Shown: positions 7,510-15,135 of the stretch, in pieces
Position numbering within the stretch: position 1 is the first letter of the stretch
How the letters are laid out: the number at the start of each line of letters is the position of its first letter
NCBI GenBank assembly: GCA_036495715.1
Contig: DASXML010000052.1
Coordinates: 1-64,000, forward strand
Direction: 5' to 3'
DNA length: 64,000 nt
From: Scandinavium sp036495715
GTDB lineage: Bacteria; Pseudomonadota; Gammaproteobacteria; Enterobacterales; Enterobacteriaceae
The notes under the pieces: model-generated
Databases searched by the model: none
What the model saw: the letters and a program-made list of their open reading frames with translations, nothing else
Told to the model about the DNA's origin: nothing
Position numbers and translations under genes: made by a program

Positions 7510-8931
7510 TCACCCAATCCGCAAACTCTTGATGCCCAACAATCGGGCAATCGCCTCAAGCTTTTCTCCCACATGCCCGATGCCAATCGCACAATGATGC
7601 GCTGGACCGCCTTCGCACCAGCGACGAGTAAATTCGCGTGCTGAAAGCGCAAAGCGATAGTGGCTGTTAGTATTGCCGATATCGAGCACTTCACCTGGTA
7701 CGGCTTCGCCTTCGGCATATTGCAGCGTCACGCTGCCGTCGCGATGTTCGACCACGGACAGAAATGTCACCGGGCCGGGTTTGACCGTCATCTGAATCGA
7801 CACCCCTTTGCCCGGTTTACCGTGATACACCGGCAGTGGCACCAGTCGGACTTTCCCGGCTGACATCAGCGGATGCGCCGGCCCGTCATGACCCCATTGC
7901 ACCGTATCGTTTTCAAAATCAATGCCGTAAGGCTCAGAGAACGATCCGCCCGCGTTCAGCAGACTGAGGATTTTCATCGCAATCACGTTTTTGATTTCAC
8001 ACTCGCCCGCCACCGGGATATCTCGCTCGGTCAGCAGCGTATTGCCAAGGATCACCGACGTGATGATATTTTCCTGCGGCGAACCGGACGCCCCTTCATA
8101 GTAATAGGCCATCGCGCCCAGTTGGTGACGGGCCACCAGTTTATCCAGCGCCACCGACGTGGCGATGGCCCGCTGCAATTCGTACTCCTCGCAGGCCGGG
8201 TCGATGGTCAGTGAATCAGCGACCTGCGCACGTTTTTGGCGATGTTCGGCTTCGGTAACGGTGGGCAGCGACGCTGCCAGTTCGCACACTTCCAGCACGT
8301 TGAAACGCACGCCGAATTTCGCCGACAGATTGGTCATGTCCGAATACACGTCGTACATGCCGTTGTAGTAGTGCCCGACAACGCCGATGTTGGTGGTTTT
8401 CAGCGCGTTGATGGTTTGGGTGGCGGCCAGCCAGTTGTCGATTTCCTGCCACGCGTGTGGATCATCGAGATACCCTGGCACCAGCGAATAGCCGATGTTG
8501 GCGCGCTGGAACACGTTCACCAATTCCGGCGCGCTACAGGCCTGACAGTGTGCCAGCCATAGCCCGGTTCTGACGCCACGATCCGGGTGCTTATTGATCG
8601 CTTCGCAGGGCACTTTTCTCTCCGGCTGGAGCGCCAAAATCAGCACCGGTACATTGAGCTGCTGTACCAGCGGCAGCACCGTAGAACTCAGTGCATAAGT
8701 GGTGATGTACAGCACCAGTGCATCAACATTTTTGCTGGCAAACCGCGCCGCGGCGTTATCCATGGTGTGCGGGCTATCAATCAGCCCGGCATTCACCACC
8801 GCGACTTCCCGCCGTTGCAGCTGGCTATCAACCCGCCCCAGATAACCTTCAAGCTGTTCGCGCAGCCCGTGAAACTGCGGCCAGTACGTATCAAGCCCAA
8901 TACCAAACAGACCAACGGTGAATGCTTTCAT
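7510..8931 (-). CDS. L-fucose/L-arabinose isomerase-like protein
   Basis: A 473-residue protein of the FucI/AraA fold superfamily. Candidate metal/catalytic residues of the kind used in L-arabinose isomerase are present: E279 in YYYEG, E310/E312 in GECE, H348 in HDGP and H445/H446 in PAHH. A longer frame extends upstream to 9102. The start at 8931 is chosen because GGAGACACTT precedes it and the text then begins with the usual beta strand MKAFTVGLFG. No kinase, epimerase or transporter partner is adjacent, so the sugar substrate is unknown. Absent from this position in E. coli K-12. Confidence 0.75.
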   Translation of the reverse strand: MKAFTVGLFGIGLDTYWPQFHGLREQLEGYLGRVDSQLQRREVAVVNAGLIDSPHTMDNAAARFASKNVDALVLYITTYALSSTVLPLVQQLNVPVLILALQPERKVPCEAINKHPDRGVRTGLWLAHCQACSAPELVNVFQRANIGYSLVPGYLDDPHAWQEIDNWLAATQTINALKTTNIGVVGHYYNGMYDVYSDMTNLSAKFGVRFNVLEVCELAASLPTVTEAEHRQKRAQVADSLTIDPACEEYELQRAIATSVALDKLVARHQLGAMAYYYEGASGSPQENIITSVILGNTLLTERDIPVAGECEIKNVIAMKILSLLNAGGSFSEPYGIDFENDTVQWGHDGPAHPLMSAGKVRLVPLPVYHGKPGKGVSIQMTVKPGPVTFLSVVEHRDGSVTLQYAEGEAVPGEVLDIGNTNSHYRFALSAREFTRRWCEGGPAHHCAIGIGHVGEKLEAIARLLGIKSLRIG

Positions 8932-9442
8932 AAGTGTCTCCCCGACAAGAACGACAGAATGCCGACACTTTACGCAGGAGAAAGCGCAAAAACCTGCGGC
9001 TGGTGGACACCTCTGAGGGGACGATGGCAATGTTGTTGAGGAAAGGATTGTCCGGATCGCAGAATGCTTATTCCGATCTCTTGTCGTTATCGCAGACCAC
9101 AAAAACAGAATTAATTCCCCCTTTAAATTACAGGGAATAATGAATGTATCGCGGTAAATCTATTCTTTCTTCTCTGTTCAGGTTAATCCTAAAAGCCGTT
9201 GTGACCGTAAAGGCATATTTTAATTTTTAGGATTTTCTTGAGGTGGAAATTTTTAAAGTGCGTTGAATTAAAAGAGTTTGTTTATTATTCGTGATTGTAG
9301 AATAACGAATTTTTCTCATTATCCTAAAACCGGCTTGCTTATTTCCTGTGCCGTAATTCGTCTGCTTTAGTTGTGTATACTCGATATCGCCTGAATTTCT
9401 CAGGTGATTCTCCATTCATTCAACCAATGAAGGGAAATAGCA
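8932..9442. other. Gap between the isomerase-like gene and yjbE, with possible RcsAB box
   Basis: About 510 bases without a convincing gene, AT-rich from 9140 on. TTAGGATTTTCTTG at 9227-9240 matches 10 of 14 positions of the RcsAB box TAAGAATATTCTTA. The E. coli yjbEFGH operon is reported to be Rcs-controlled, so this is a reasonable candidate, but the match is weak. The yjbE ribosome site is AAGGGAAATAGCA. Confidence 0.35.
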
Positions 9443-9685
9443 ATGAAAAAAGTTCTGTATGGCATTTTTGCCATTTCTGCGCTTGCGGCGACCTCTGCTT
9501 ATGCGGCACCGGTGGAAACAGGTGACGCGGCAGGGTCGGCAGCGACGTCTGTGTCTGCGGGCAGTTCTGCCGCAACCAGCGCCAGCGCCGTAAGTTCGGC
9601 CGTGGGGGTCGCACTGGCGGCGACCGGTAGTGGTGATGGCTCCAATACGGGAACCACGACCACGACAACCACAAGTACCCGCTAA
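9443..9685 (+). CDS. yjbE: YjbE, exopolysaccharide operon small exported protein
   Basis: An 80-residue protein with a signal peptide (MKKVLYGIFAISALAATSAYA, cleavage near residue 21). The mature part is almost entirely Ala/Ser/Gly and ends in a run of threonines. This matches E. coli YjbE, the first product of the yjbEFGH operon linked to extracellular polysaccharide. It has no recognisable enzymatic domain. A hairpin with a short T-rich tail follows before yjbF. Confidence 0.9.
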   Translation: MKKVLYGIFAISALAATSAYAAPVETGDAAGSAATSVSAGSSAATSASAVSSAVGVALAATGSGDGSNTGTTTTTTTSTR

Positions 9686-9706
9686 GTCTCACGGGTCATT
9701 AACCCT

Positions 9707-9730
9707 AACCACACTTCGGTGTGGTTATTT
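9707..9730 (+). terminator. Hairpin between yjbE and yjbF (possible attenuator)
   Basis: AACCACAC pairs with GTGTGGTT around a stable TTCG tetraloop and is followed by ATTTT. It looks like a partial rho-independent terminator that would give more yjbE transcript than yjbFGH. Confidence 0.6.
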
Positions 9731-9750
9731 TGCCCCTTCGGAGAAGAGTC

Positions 9751-10389
9751 GTGAAGCGACCTATTATTATCACCCTTTGCCTGCTGCTTCAGGCTTGTTC
9801 TTCCAGTACGGAAGGCGTGGGGAAATCTCTCTGGCACAGTCTGTTTGGTACACCCGGCGTGCAGCTCACCGCCGACGATATTCAGAACATGCCGTACGCC
9901 AGCCAATATATGCAGCTGAATAACGGCCCGCAGCTGTTTGTGGTTCTCGCCTTTGCTGAAAACGGCCAACAAAAATGGGTGACCCAGGATCAGGCGACGG
10001 TCGTCACGCAGCATGGGCGCATCGTCAAGACTCTGCTTGGCGGCGACAATCTGCTCAGCGTGAATAATCTCAACGCCGACCCGCTGATGAAGCCGAACCA
10101 GATCGTCGATGGCGCAAGCTGGACACGGACGATGGGCTGGACAGAACACAAACAGGTGCGCTACGCCACCGCCCGTTCAACATTCCACTGGCAGGGCAGC
10201 GATACGCTGACGCTGGCGGGCGATACCACCGTCGTGCGCGTGCTGGTGGAAGAGGCCAGTACCGATCAGGCGAGCTGGCAAAACCGTTTCTGGGTGGACA
10301 GCGACGGCCAAATTCGCCAGTCCGAGCAGTATCTCGGTGCGAATTTCTTCCCGGTGAAAACCATTCTGATCAAGGCGGCGAAGCCATGA
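9751..10389 (+). CDS. yjbF: YjbF, outer-membrane lipoprotein of exopolysaccharide operon (GfcB-like)
   Basis: A 212-residue lipoprotein. The signal peptide ends in the lipobox LLQAC (Cys16). The remainder matches E. coli YjbF/GfcB. The start is the GTG at 9751, preceded by GGAGAAGA; an ATG-containing frame further upstream would spoil the signal peptide. It overlaps yjbG by four bases (ATGA), so the two are translationally coupled. Likely role: periplasmic/outer-membrane part of a polysaccharide export or modification system. Confidence 0.9.
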   Translation: MKRPIIITLCLLLQACSSSTEGVGKSLWHSLFGTPGVQLTADDIQNMPYASQYMQLNNGPQLFVVLAFAENGQQKWVTQDQATVVTQHGRIVKTLLGGDNLLSVNNLNADPLMKPNQIVDGASWTRTMGWTEHKQVRYATARSTFHWQGSDTLTLAGDTTVVRVLVEEASTDQASWQNRFWVDSDGQIRQSEQYLGANFFPVKTILIKAAKP

Positions 10390-11123
10390 AAAAACGCACG
10401 CTTGCCGCGCTAATGACGTTCTTCATTGCGCCGCTGACCCTCGCCGCTGGCACCGTCGACGTTTACATCAACGGCGCAAAAGAAGCAAAAACCCTGACCG
10501 ATGCCGGACATCTGGCGGATTTAGTGGCCCAGCCGCGATTAGCGAACAGCTGGTGGCCCGGCGCGGTGATTGCCGAAAAACAGGCGACCGCCGTGGCGCA
10601 GCAACAGAAACAAACATTGATGGCCCAGTTGGCAGCGCTTGCCGCCGATGAAAGCGGCGACGATGCGACAGCCGTCAACGCCTTACGCCAGCAATTACAG
10701 GCGCTGAATATCACGGGTCGACAATTTGTCAGTCTTGATCCCGATCGCGTGCGCCTCGGGCGTCGTGCCAATCCGCCGCTGGAAGGGCAATACAGCCTGT
10801 GGGTCGGCCAACAACCTGCCACCGTTACCGTCTTCGGGTTGGTCAGCCGTCCTGGAAAAACAGCCTTTACGCCGGGCAAAGATGTCGCCGGTTATCTCGA
10901 TGCGATGAGCCTTTTGAGTGGGGGGGATCGCAGCTACGCCTGGGTCATTTACCCCGATGGACGCCAACAAAAAGCGCCGGTCGCGTACTGGAATAAGCGT
11001 CATATTGAGCCGATGCCCGGCAGCATCATTTTTGTCGGTTTCGCCGACTCACTTTGGACGAAGAAGTATGACGACCTCAACGCCGCGCTTCTTCGTGCCC
11101 TTGCACAGCGGATCCCGGAATAA
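10386..11123 (+). CDS. yjbG: YjbG, capsule/exopolysaccharide GfcC-family protein
   Basis: A 245-residue periplasmic protein with a signal peptide (first 20 residues, ending LTLAAG). The GfcC-type body includes a soluble ligand-binding beta-grasp region near residues 140-190 (VTVFGLVSRPGKTAF). It overlaps yjbF at its start and yjbH at its end (1 base at 11123), indicating one operon. The biochemical role is not established. Confidence 0.88.
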   Translation: MKKRTLAALMTFFIAPLTLAAGTVDVYINGAKEAKTLTDAGHLADLVAQPRLANSWWPGAVIAEKQATAVAQQQKQTLMAQLAALAADESGDDATAVNALRQQLQALNITGRQFVSLDPDRVRLGRRANPPLEGQYSLWVGQQPATVTVFGLVSRPGKTAFTPGKDVAGYLDAMSLLSGGDRSYAWVIYPDGRQQKAPVAYWNKRHIEPMPGSIIFVGFADSLWTKKYDDLNAALLRALAQRIPE

Positions 11124-13219
11124 TGAAAAACAGATTTCTCTACAGCCTGCTGGCGCTGGGCGTGAGCGCGGCCTGCCATGCAGAAACGTACCCGGCCCCG
11201 ATGGGTCCGTCACAGTCTGATTTTGGTGGCGTGGGCCTGCTGCAAACGCCAACCGCACGCATGGCGCGCGAAGGCGAGTTGAGTCTCAACTACCGCGATA
11301 ACGACCAGTATCGCTATTACTCCGCGTCGGTTCAGCTTTTCCCGTGGCTGGAAACTACGCTGCGCTACACCGATGTGCGTACCAAAGAGTACAGCAGCGT
11401 GGAGTCGTTCTCCGGCAATCAAACCTACAAAGATAAAGCCTTCGACCTGAAATTGCGCCTGTGGGAAGAGAGCTACTGGCTGCCACAAGTGTCTGTCGGC
11501 GCGCGTGATATCGGCGGGACCGGCCTGTTTGATGCGGAATATCTGGTTGCCAGCAAAGCCTGGGGACCGTTTGATTTCAGCCTGGGTCTCGGCTGGGGTT
11601 ATCTCGGCACCAGCGGTAACGTCAAAAACCCGTTCTGTAGTTATGACGATAAGTTTTGTTATCGCAATAACAGCTATCGTCAGGCGGGGTCGATGGACAG
11701 CAGCCAGATGTTCCACGGCCCGGCCTCACTGTTTGGCGGCGTGGAATACCAGACGCCGTGGCAGCCGCTGCGCCTGAAACTGGAGTATGAAGGCAACGAC
11801 TACAGCCAGGATTTCGCCGGTAAGCTCGAACAAAAAAGTAAGTTTAACGTCGGCGCCATTTATCGCGTGACCGATTGGGCCGACGTTAACCTCAGCTACG
11901 AGCGCGGCAACACTGTGATGTTTGGTTTCACCCTGCGCAACAATTTCAACGATCTGCGTCCGTCGTATAACGACAACGCCAGGCCGAAGTACCAGCCGCA
12001 GCCGCAGGATGCGATTCTGCAACACTCTGTTGTGGCCAATCAGCTGACGCTGTTGAAGTACAACGCCGGGCTTGCTGACCCGAAAATTCAGGTCAAAGGC
12101 GACACGCTGTACGTCACCGGCGAACAGGTGAAATACCGCGATTCGCGCGAGGGCATTGAACGCGCGAATCGCATCATCATGAATGATTTGCCGGATGGCA
12201 TCAGCACGGTCCGCGTGACTGAAAATCGCCTTAACATGCCGCAGGTCACCACCGAGACCAACGTTGCCAGTCTTAAACGTCATCTCGAAGGCGAACCGCT
12301 GGGCCATGAAACCGAACTGGCGCAACAGCGTGTCGAACCTGTGGTGCCGGACAAAACCGAGCAGGGCTGGTACATCGATAAATCGAGCTTTGATTTCCAT
12401 ATCGATCCGGTGCTCAGCCAGTCGATTGGCGGGCCAGAAAGTTTCTACATGTATCAACTGGGCGTGATGGCCACCGCCGACTGGTGGGTGACAGATCACC
12501 TGCTGACGACGGGCAGCCTGTTTGGCAACATCGCCAACAATTACGACAAATTTAACTACACCAACCCGCCGAATGATTCAACGCTGCCGCGCGTGCGTAC
12601 TCACGTGCGTGAGTATGTTGAAAACGACGTTTACGTGAATAACCTGCAGGCCAACTATCTCCAGTATCTGGGCAATGATTTTTATGGTCAGGTTTATGGG
12701 GGTTATTTGGAAACCATGTACGGCGGGGTAGGGGCCGAAGTGCTGTATCGTCCGGTGGACAGCAACTGGGCGTTTGGGGTTGATGCCAACTACGTGAAAC
12801 AGCGTGACTGGGAAAGCTCGCTGGACATGATGAAGTTCACCGATTACAGCGCCAAAGTGGGGAATTTGACGGCGTACTGGACGCCATCATTCGCCCAGGA
12901 CGTGTTGATCAAAGCCAGCGTCGGGCAGTATCTCGCCGGCGATAAAGGCGGCACGCTGGAAGTGTCGAAGCACTTCGACAGCGGCGTCGTCGTGGGCGCA
13001 TACGCGACCATCACCAACGTTTCAGCGCAAGAATATGGTGAAGGTGATTTCACCAAAGGCGTTTATGTTTCCGTGCCATTGGATCTGTTCTCGTCTGGCC
13101 CAACGCGCAGCCGTGCAGCAATTGGCTGGACGCCACTGACGCGTGACGGTGGTCAGCAGCTGGGGCGTAAATTCCAGCTGTACGATATGACCAGCGATCG
13201 CAGCCAGAACTTCCGCTGA
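11123..13219 (+). CDS. yjbH: YjbH, outer-membrane beta-barrel protein of exopolysaccharide operon
   Basis: A 698-residue exported protein with signal peptide MKNRFLYSLLALGVSAACHA. It then has the YjbH domain opening SDFGGVGLLQTPTARM, typical of outer-membrane YjbH/GfcD proteins. Alternating aromatic/hydrophobic strands continue to a C-terminal part consistent with a beta barrel. In related systems GfcD/YjbH is thought to assist polysaccharide passage across the outer membrane. It is the last gene of the operon and is followed by a REP pair. Confidence 0.9.
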   Translation: MKNRFLYSLLALGVSAACHAETYPAPMGPSQSDFGGVGLLQTPTARMAREGELSLNYRDNDQYRYYSASVQLFPWLETTLRYTDVRTKEYSSVESFSGNQTYKDKAFDLKLRLWEESYWLPQVSVGARDIGGTGLFDAEYLVASKAWGPFDFSLGLGWGYLGTSGNVKNPFCSYDDKFCYRNNSYRQAGSMDSSQMFHGPASLFGGVEYQTPWQPLRLKLEYEGNDYSQDFAGKLEQKSKFNVGAIYRVTDWADVNLSYERGNTVMFGFTLRNNFNDLRPSYNDNARPKYQPQPQDAILQHSVVANQLTLLKYNAGLADPKIQVKGDTLYVTGEQVKYRDSREGIERANRIIMNDLPDGISTVRVTENRLNMPQVTTETNVASLKRHLEGEPLGHETELAQQRVEPVVPDKTEQGWYIDKSSFDFHIDPVLSQSIGGPESFYMYQLGVMATADWWVTDHLLTTGSLFGNIANNYDKFNYTNPPNDSTLPRVRTHVREYVENDVYVNNLQANYLQYLGNDFYGQVYGGYLETMYGGVGAEVLYRPVDSNWAFGVDANYVKQRDWESSLDMMKFTDYSAKVGNLTAYWTPSFAQDVLIKASVGQYLAGDKGGTLEVSKHFDSGVVVGAYATITNVSAQEYGEGDFTKGVYVSVPLDLFSSGPTRSRAAIGWTPLTRDGGQQLGRKFQLYDMTSDRSQNFR

Positions 13220-13226
13220 TGGACTT

Positions 13227-13304
13227 TGCCGGGCGGCGCTATGCTTGCCCGGCCTACGGTTTTGTAGGCCTACTGTAGCCCGGTAAGCGTAGCGCCACCG
13301 GGCG
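13227..13304. repeat. BIME: two oppositely oriented REP units
   Basis: TGCCGGGCGGCGCTATGCTT... at 13227-13257 and TGTAGCCCGGTAAGCGTAGC... at 13274-13304 are REP palindromes in inverse orientation separated by 16 bases. They lie at the 3' end of the yjb operon. Confidence 0.85.
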
Positions 13305-13350
13305 CTGTTCATCCCTGCTTGCACAAAACATAAGCAAAAAATGTAGATCT

Positions 13351-13373
13351 CTGTCACATTTTTACGCTATACA
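13351..13373 (+). promoter_or_regulatory. psiE promoter with partial Pho box
   Basis: CTGTCACATTTTTACGCT (13351-13368) has one good PhoB half-site (CTGTCA) and a degenerate second half. TATACA directly after it is a plausible -10. E. coli psiE is phosphate-starvation inducible, which fits. Confidence 0.5.
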
Positions 13374-13403
13374 AAGATCTCGCCATCACGAAGGAGGTGC
13401 TGT

Positions 13404-13811
13404 ATGACGTCGCTCACTCGTCCGCGCGTAGAGTTTATCTCCACTGTTTTGCAGACCGTGTTGAATCTGGGTCTGCTCAGTCTTGGCCTGATCCTGGTGG
13501 TTTTTCTCGGTAAAGAAACCGTACATTTAGCTGACGTGCTGTTCGCGCCAGAGCAAACCAGTAAATATGAGTTAGTGGAAGGACTGGTCGTTTACTTCCT
13601 CTATTTTGAGTTTATCGCCTTGATTGTGAAGTATTTCCAGTCAGGATTTCACTTCCCGCTGCGCTACTTTGTCTATATCGGGATCACTGCCATCGTGCGG
13701 CTGATCATCGTCGATCACAAATCCCCTCTTGATGTGCTTATCTATTCTGCGGCGATCTTACTGCTGGTGATAACGCTGTGGCTGTGTAATTCCAAGCGCC
13801 TGAAACGTTAA
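13404..13811 (+). CDS. psiE: Phosphate-starvation-inducible protein PsiE
   Basis: A 135-residue inner-membrane protein with about four hydrophobic segments, matching PsiE end to end (for example the YFVYIGITAIVRLIIVDHKS region). The exact function is unknown. AAGGAGGTGCTGT gives a very strong ribosome site before the ATG. It is convergent with malG; the malEFG terminator abuts the psiE stop. Confidence 0.92.
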   Translation: MTSLTRPRVEFISTVLQTVLNLGLLSLGLILVVFLGKETVHLADVLFAPEQTSKYELVEGLVVYFLYFEFIALIVKYFQSGFHFPLRYFVYIGITAIVRLIIVDHKSPLDVLIYSAAILLLVITLWLCNSKRLKR

Positions 13812-13812
13812 T

Positions 13813-13838
13813 AAAAAAATGGCGCTCCGAGGAGCGCC
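13813..13838 (-). terminator. Terminator of the malEFG transcript
   Basis: On the minus strand, GGCGCTCC pairs with GGAGCGCC with a 2-base gap, followed by seven T. It begins two bases after the psiE stop codon. Confidence 0.8.
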
Positions 13839-13901
13839 AACAACAGTCACAATAGGATCAAGTATGAGGATAACAGTGGCATTACAGTGGCATTGCCCGT
13901 C

Positions 13902-14006
13902 ATCTTTCGGGTTATGGCGGCGTTGGTTTCCTTTTCTCACCCCCGTCACTTACTTAAGTAAGTGACGGGGATTCACTCAGTCACCATCTTGCCCTAACCC
14001 GAAATC
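13902..14006. repeat. ERIC element, internally shortened, downstream of malG
   Basis: The outer arms (TTTCGGGTTATGGCG / CCCTAACCCGAAATC) enclose an ERIC core in which both halves are the ERIC2-type sequence. This makes a 30-bp perfect palindrome at 13941-13970 centred on TTAA. It lies in the 3' region of malG. Confidence 0.8.
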
Positions 14007-14031
14007 TATAGGGCAGGTATAACGATGAAAC

Positions 14032-14922
14032 TTAACCTTTCACCCCGCCCGCCGTCAGGCCGTTAACCAGCCAGCGCTGAGCCAGCAGGAACACTAACGT
14101 GATGGGGATGGCAGACAGCACGGCGGCGGCGGCAAAGTCACCCCACAGGTAGTTTTGTGGGTTGAGGTATTGCTGCATCCCAACCGCCAGGGTGTAGCTG
14201 TTCACGTCGCGCAACAGCAGGGAAGCGACCGGCACTTCGGTGATCGCGGCGATGAATGACAGAATAAACACGACGGCTAAAATCGGCACTGACAGCGGCA
14301 GCAGCACCAGGCGGAAAGCCTGCCACGGCGTTGCGCCATCCAGTGCGGCGGCTTCTTCCAGCGAATTGTCGATGGTTTCGAAGTAGCCTTTAATCGTCCA
14401 GACGTGCAGCGCGATGCCGCCCATATAGGCGAAGATCACGCCGCCGTGGGTGTTCAGACCGATGAACGGAATGTACTGACCGAGGCGGTCAAACAACGCG
14501 TACAGCGCGACCAGCGACAGCACCGCCGGGAACATCTGGAAAATCAGCATACTTTTCAGCAGCGTGGCTTTGCCCGGAAACTTCATGCGAGCAAAAGCGT
14601 AAGCGCAGGTGGTGGACAGCGCTACGATACCCACGGCGGTGATGCCCGCAATTTTGATGGAGTTCCACAACCACAACAACACCGGGAACGGCGGCGGCGT
14701 CACGCGGCCATCGGCGTGTTCGACGCTAAAGCCCAGCGCCAGTTTCCAGTGCTCCCAGGAGATTTGATCGGGGATCAGGCTGCCGGTGGCAAAGTTACCT
14801 TCACGTAGCGAAATAGCGATAACCATCAGCAGCGGGAACATGATCGCGGCGATGAAGATCAGCAGTAACAGGTGCGTCGTAAACAGACGCAGCTTTTGAG
14901 ATTTCGGTTGAACCATAGCCAT
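14032..14922 (-). CDS. malG: Maltose ABC transporter permease MalG
   Basis: A 296-residue inner-membrane permease, the same length as E. coli MalG, forming the MalFGK2 importer. It has six predicted transmembrane segments. The cytoplasmic EAA loop EEAAALDGATPWQAFRLVLL contacts MalK. The start at 14922 (MAMVQPKSQ) is chosen over a longer frame because AAGGAG lies 10 bases upstream and it restores family length. It is separated from malF by 213 bases holding a dispersed repeat; from memory E. coli has a gap of only about 15 bases. Confidence 0.97.
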   Translation of the reverse strand: MAMVQPKSQKLRLFTTHLLLLIFIAAIMFPLLMVIAISLREGNFATGSLIPDQISWEHWKLALGFSVEHADGRVTPPPFPVLLWLWNSIKIAGITAVGIVALSTTCAYAFARMKFPGKATLLKSMLIFQMFPAVLSLVALYALFDRLGQYIPFIGLNTHGGVIFAYMGGIALHVWTIKGYFETIDNSLEEAAALDGATPWQAFRLVLLPLSVPILAVVFILSFIAAITEVPVASLLLRDVNSYTLAVGMQQYLNPQNYLWGDFAAAAVLSAIPITLVFLLAQRWLVNGLTAGGVKG

Positions 14923-14948
14923 TATTTTGTTTACTCCTTTCACATCGC

Positions 14949-15126
14949 ACCAGGCTATTTTACTTGCCATTTTGAACCCGGGCAGTGCTCACAAATGTTC
15001 ACATTTGAACGCCCATAGGGCGGCCCGGAGGGTGAACGAAGTGAATCAAATCCTCACGTACTTCGTGTACGCTCCGGTTTTTCCGCGCAGCCCGTATCCA
15101 AACGGGCTGCGCCAATTACGCCTGGT
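14949..15126. repeat. Dispersed imperfect-palindrome repeat, copy C, between malF and malG
   Basis: A 178-bp unit with terminal arms ACCAGGC / GCCTGGT. The left and right parts match copies A and B (CTATTTTACTTGCCA, GGGCAGTGCTC, TCCTCACGTACTTCGTGTACG). It carries an extra internal segment of about 57 bases, which contains its own small hairpins (AAATGTTCACATTT, CGCCCATAGGGCG). Confidence 0.85.
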
Positions 15127-15135
15127 AGTGCAGGT

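Noticed and set aside
9227..9415. A 62-codon minus-strand frame upstream of yjbE
   Set aside because: Lies in the AT-rich yjbE control region, lacks a ribosome site and resembles no known protein.
9530..9684. Simple repeat or CRISPR-like pattern in the Ala/Ser/Thr-rich part of yjbE
   Set aside because: Low-complexity codons of a real exported protein; no spaced direct repeats. No CRISPR array was seen anywhere in the window.
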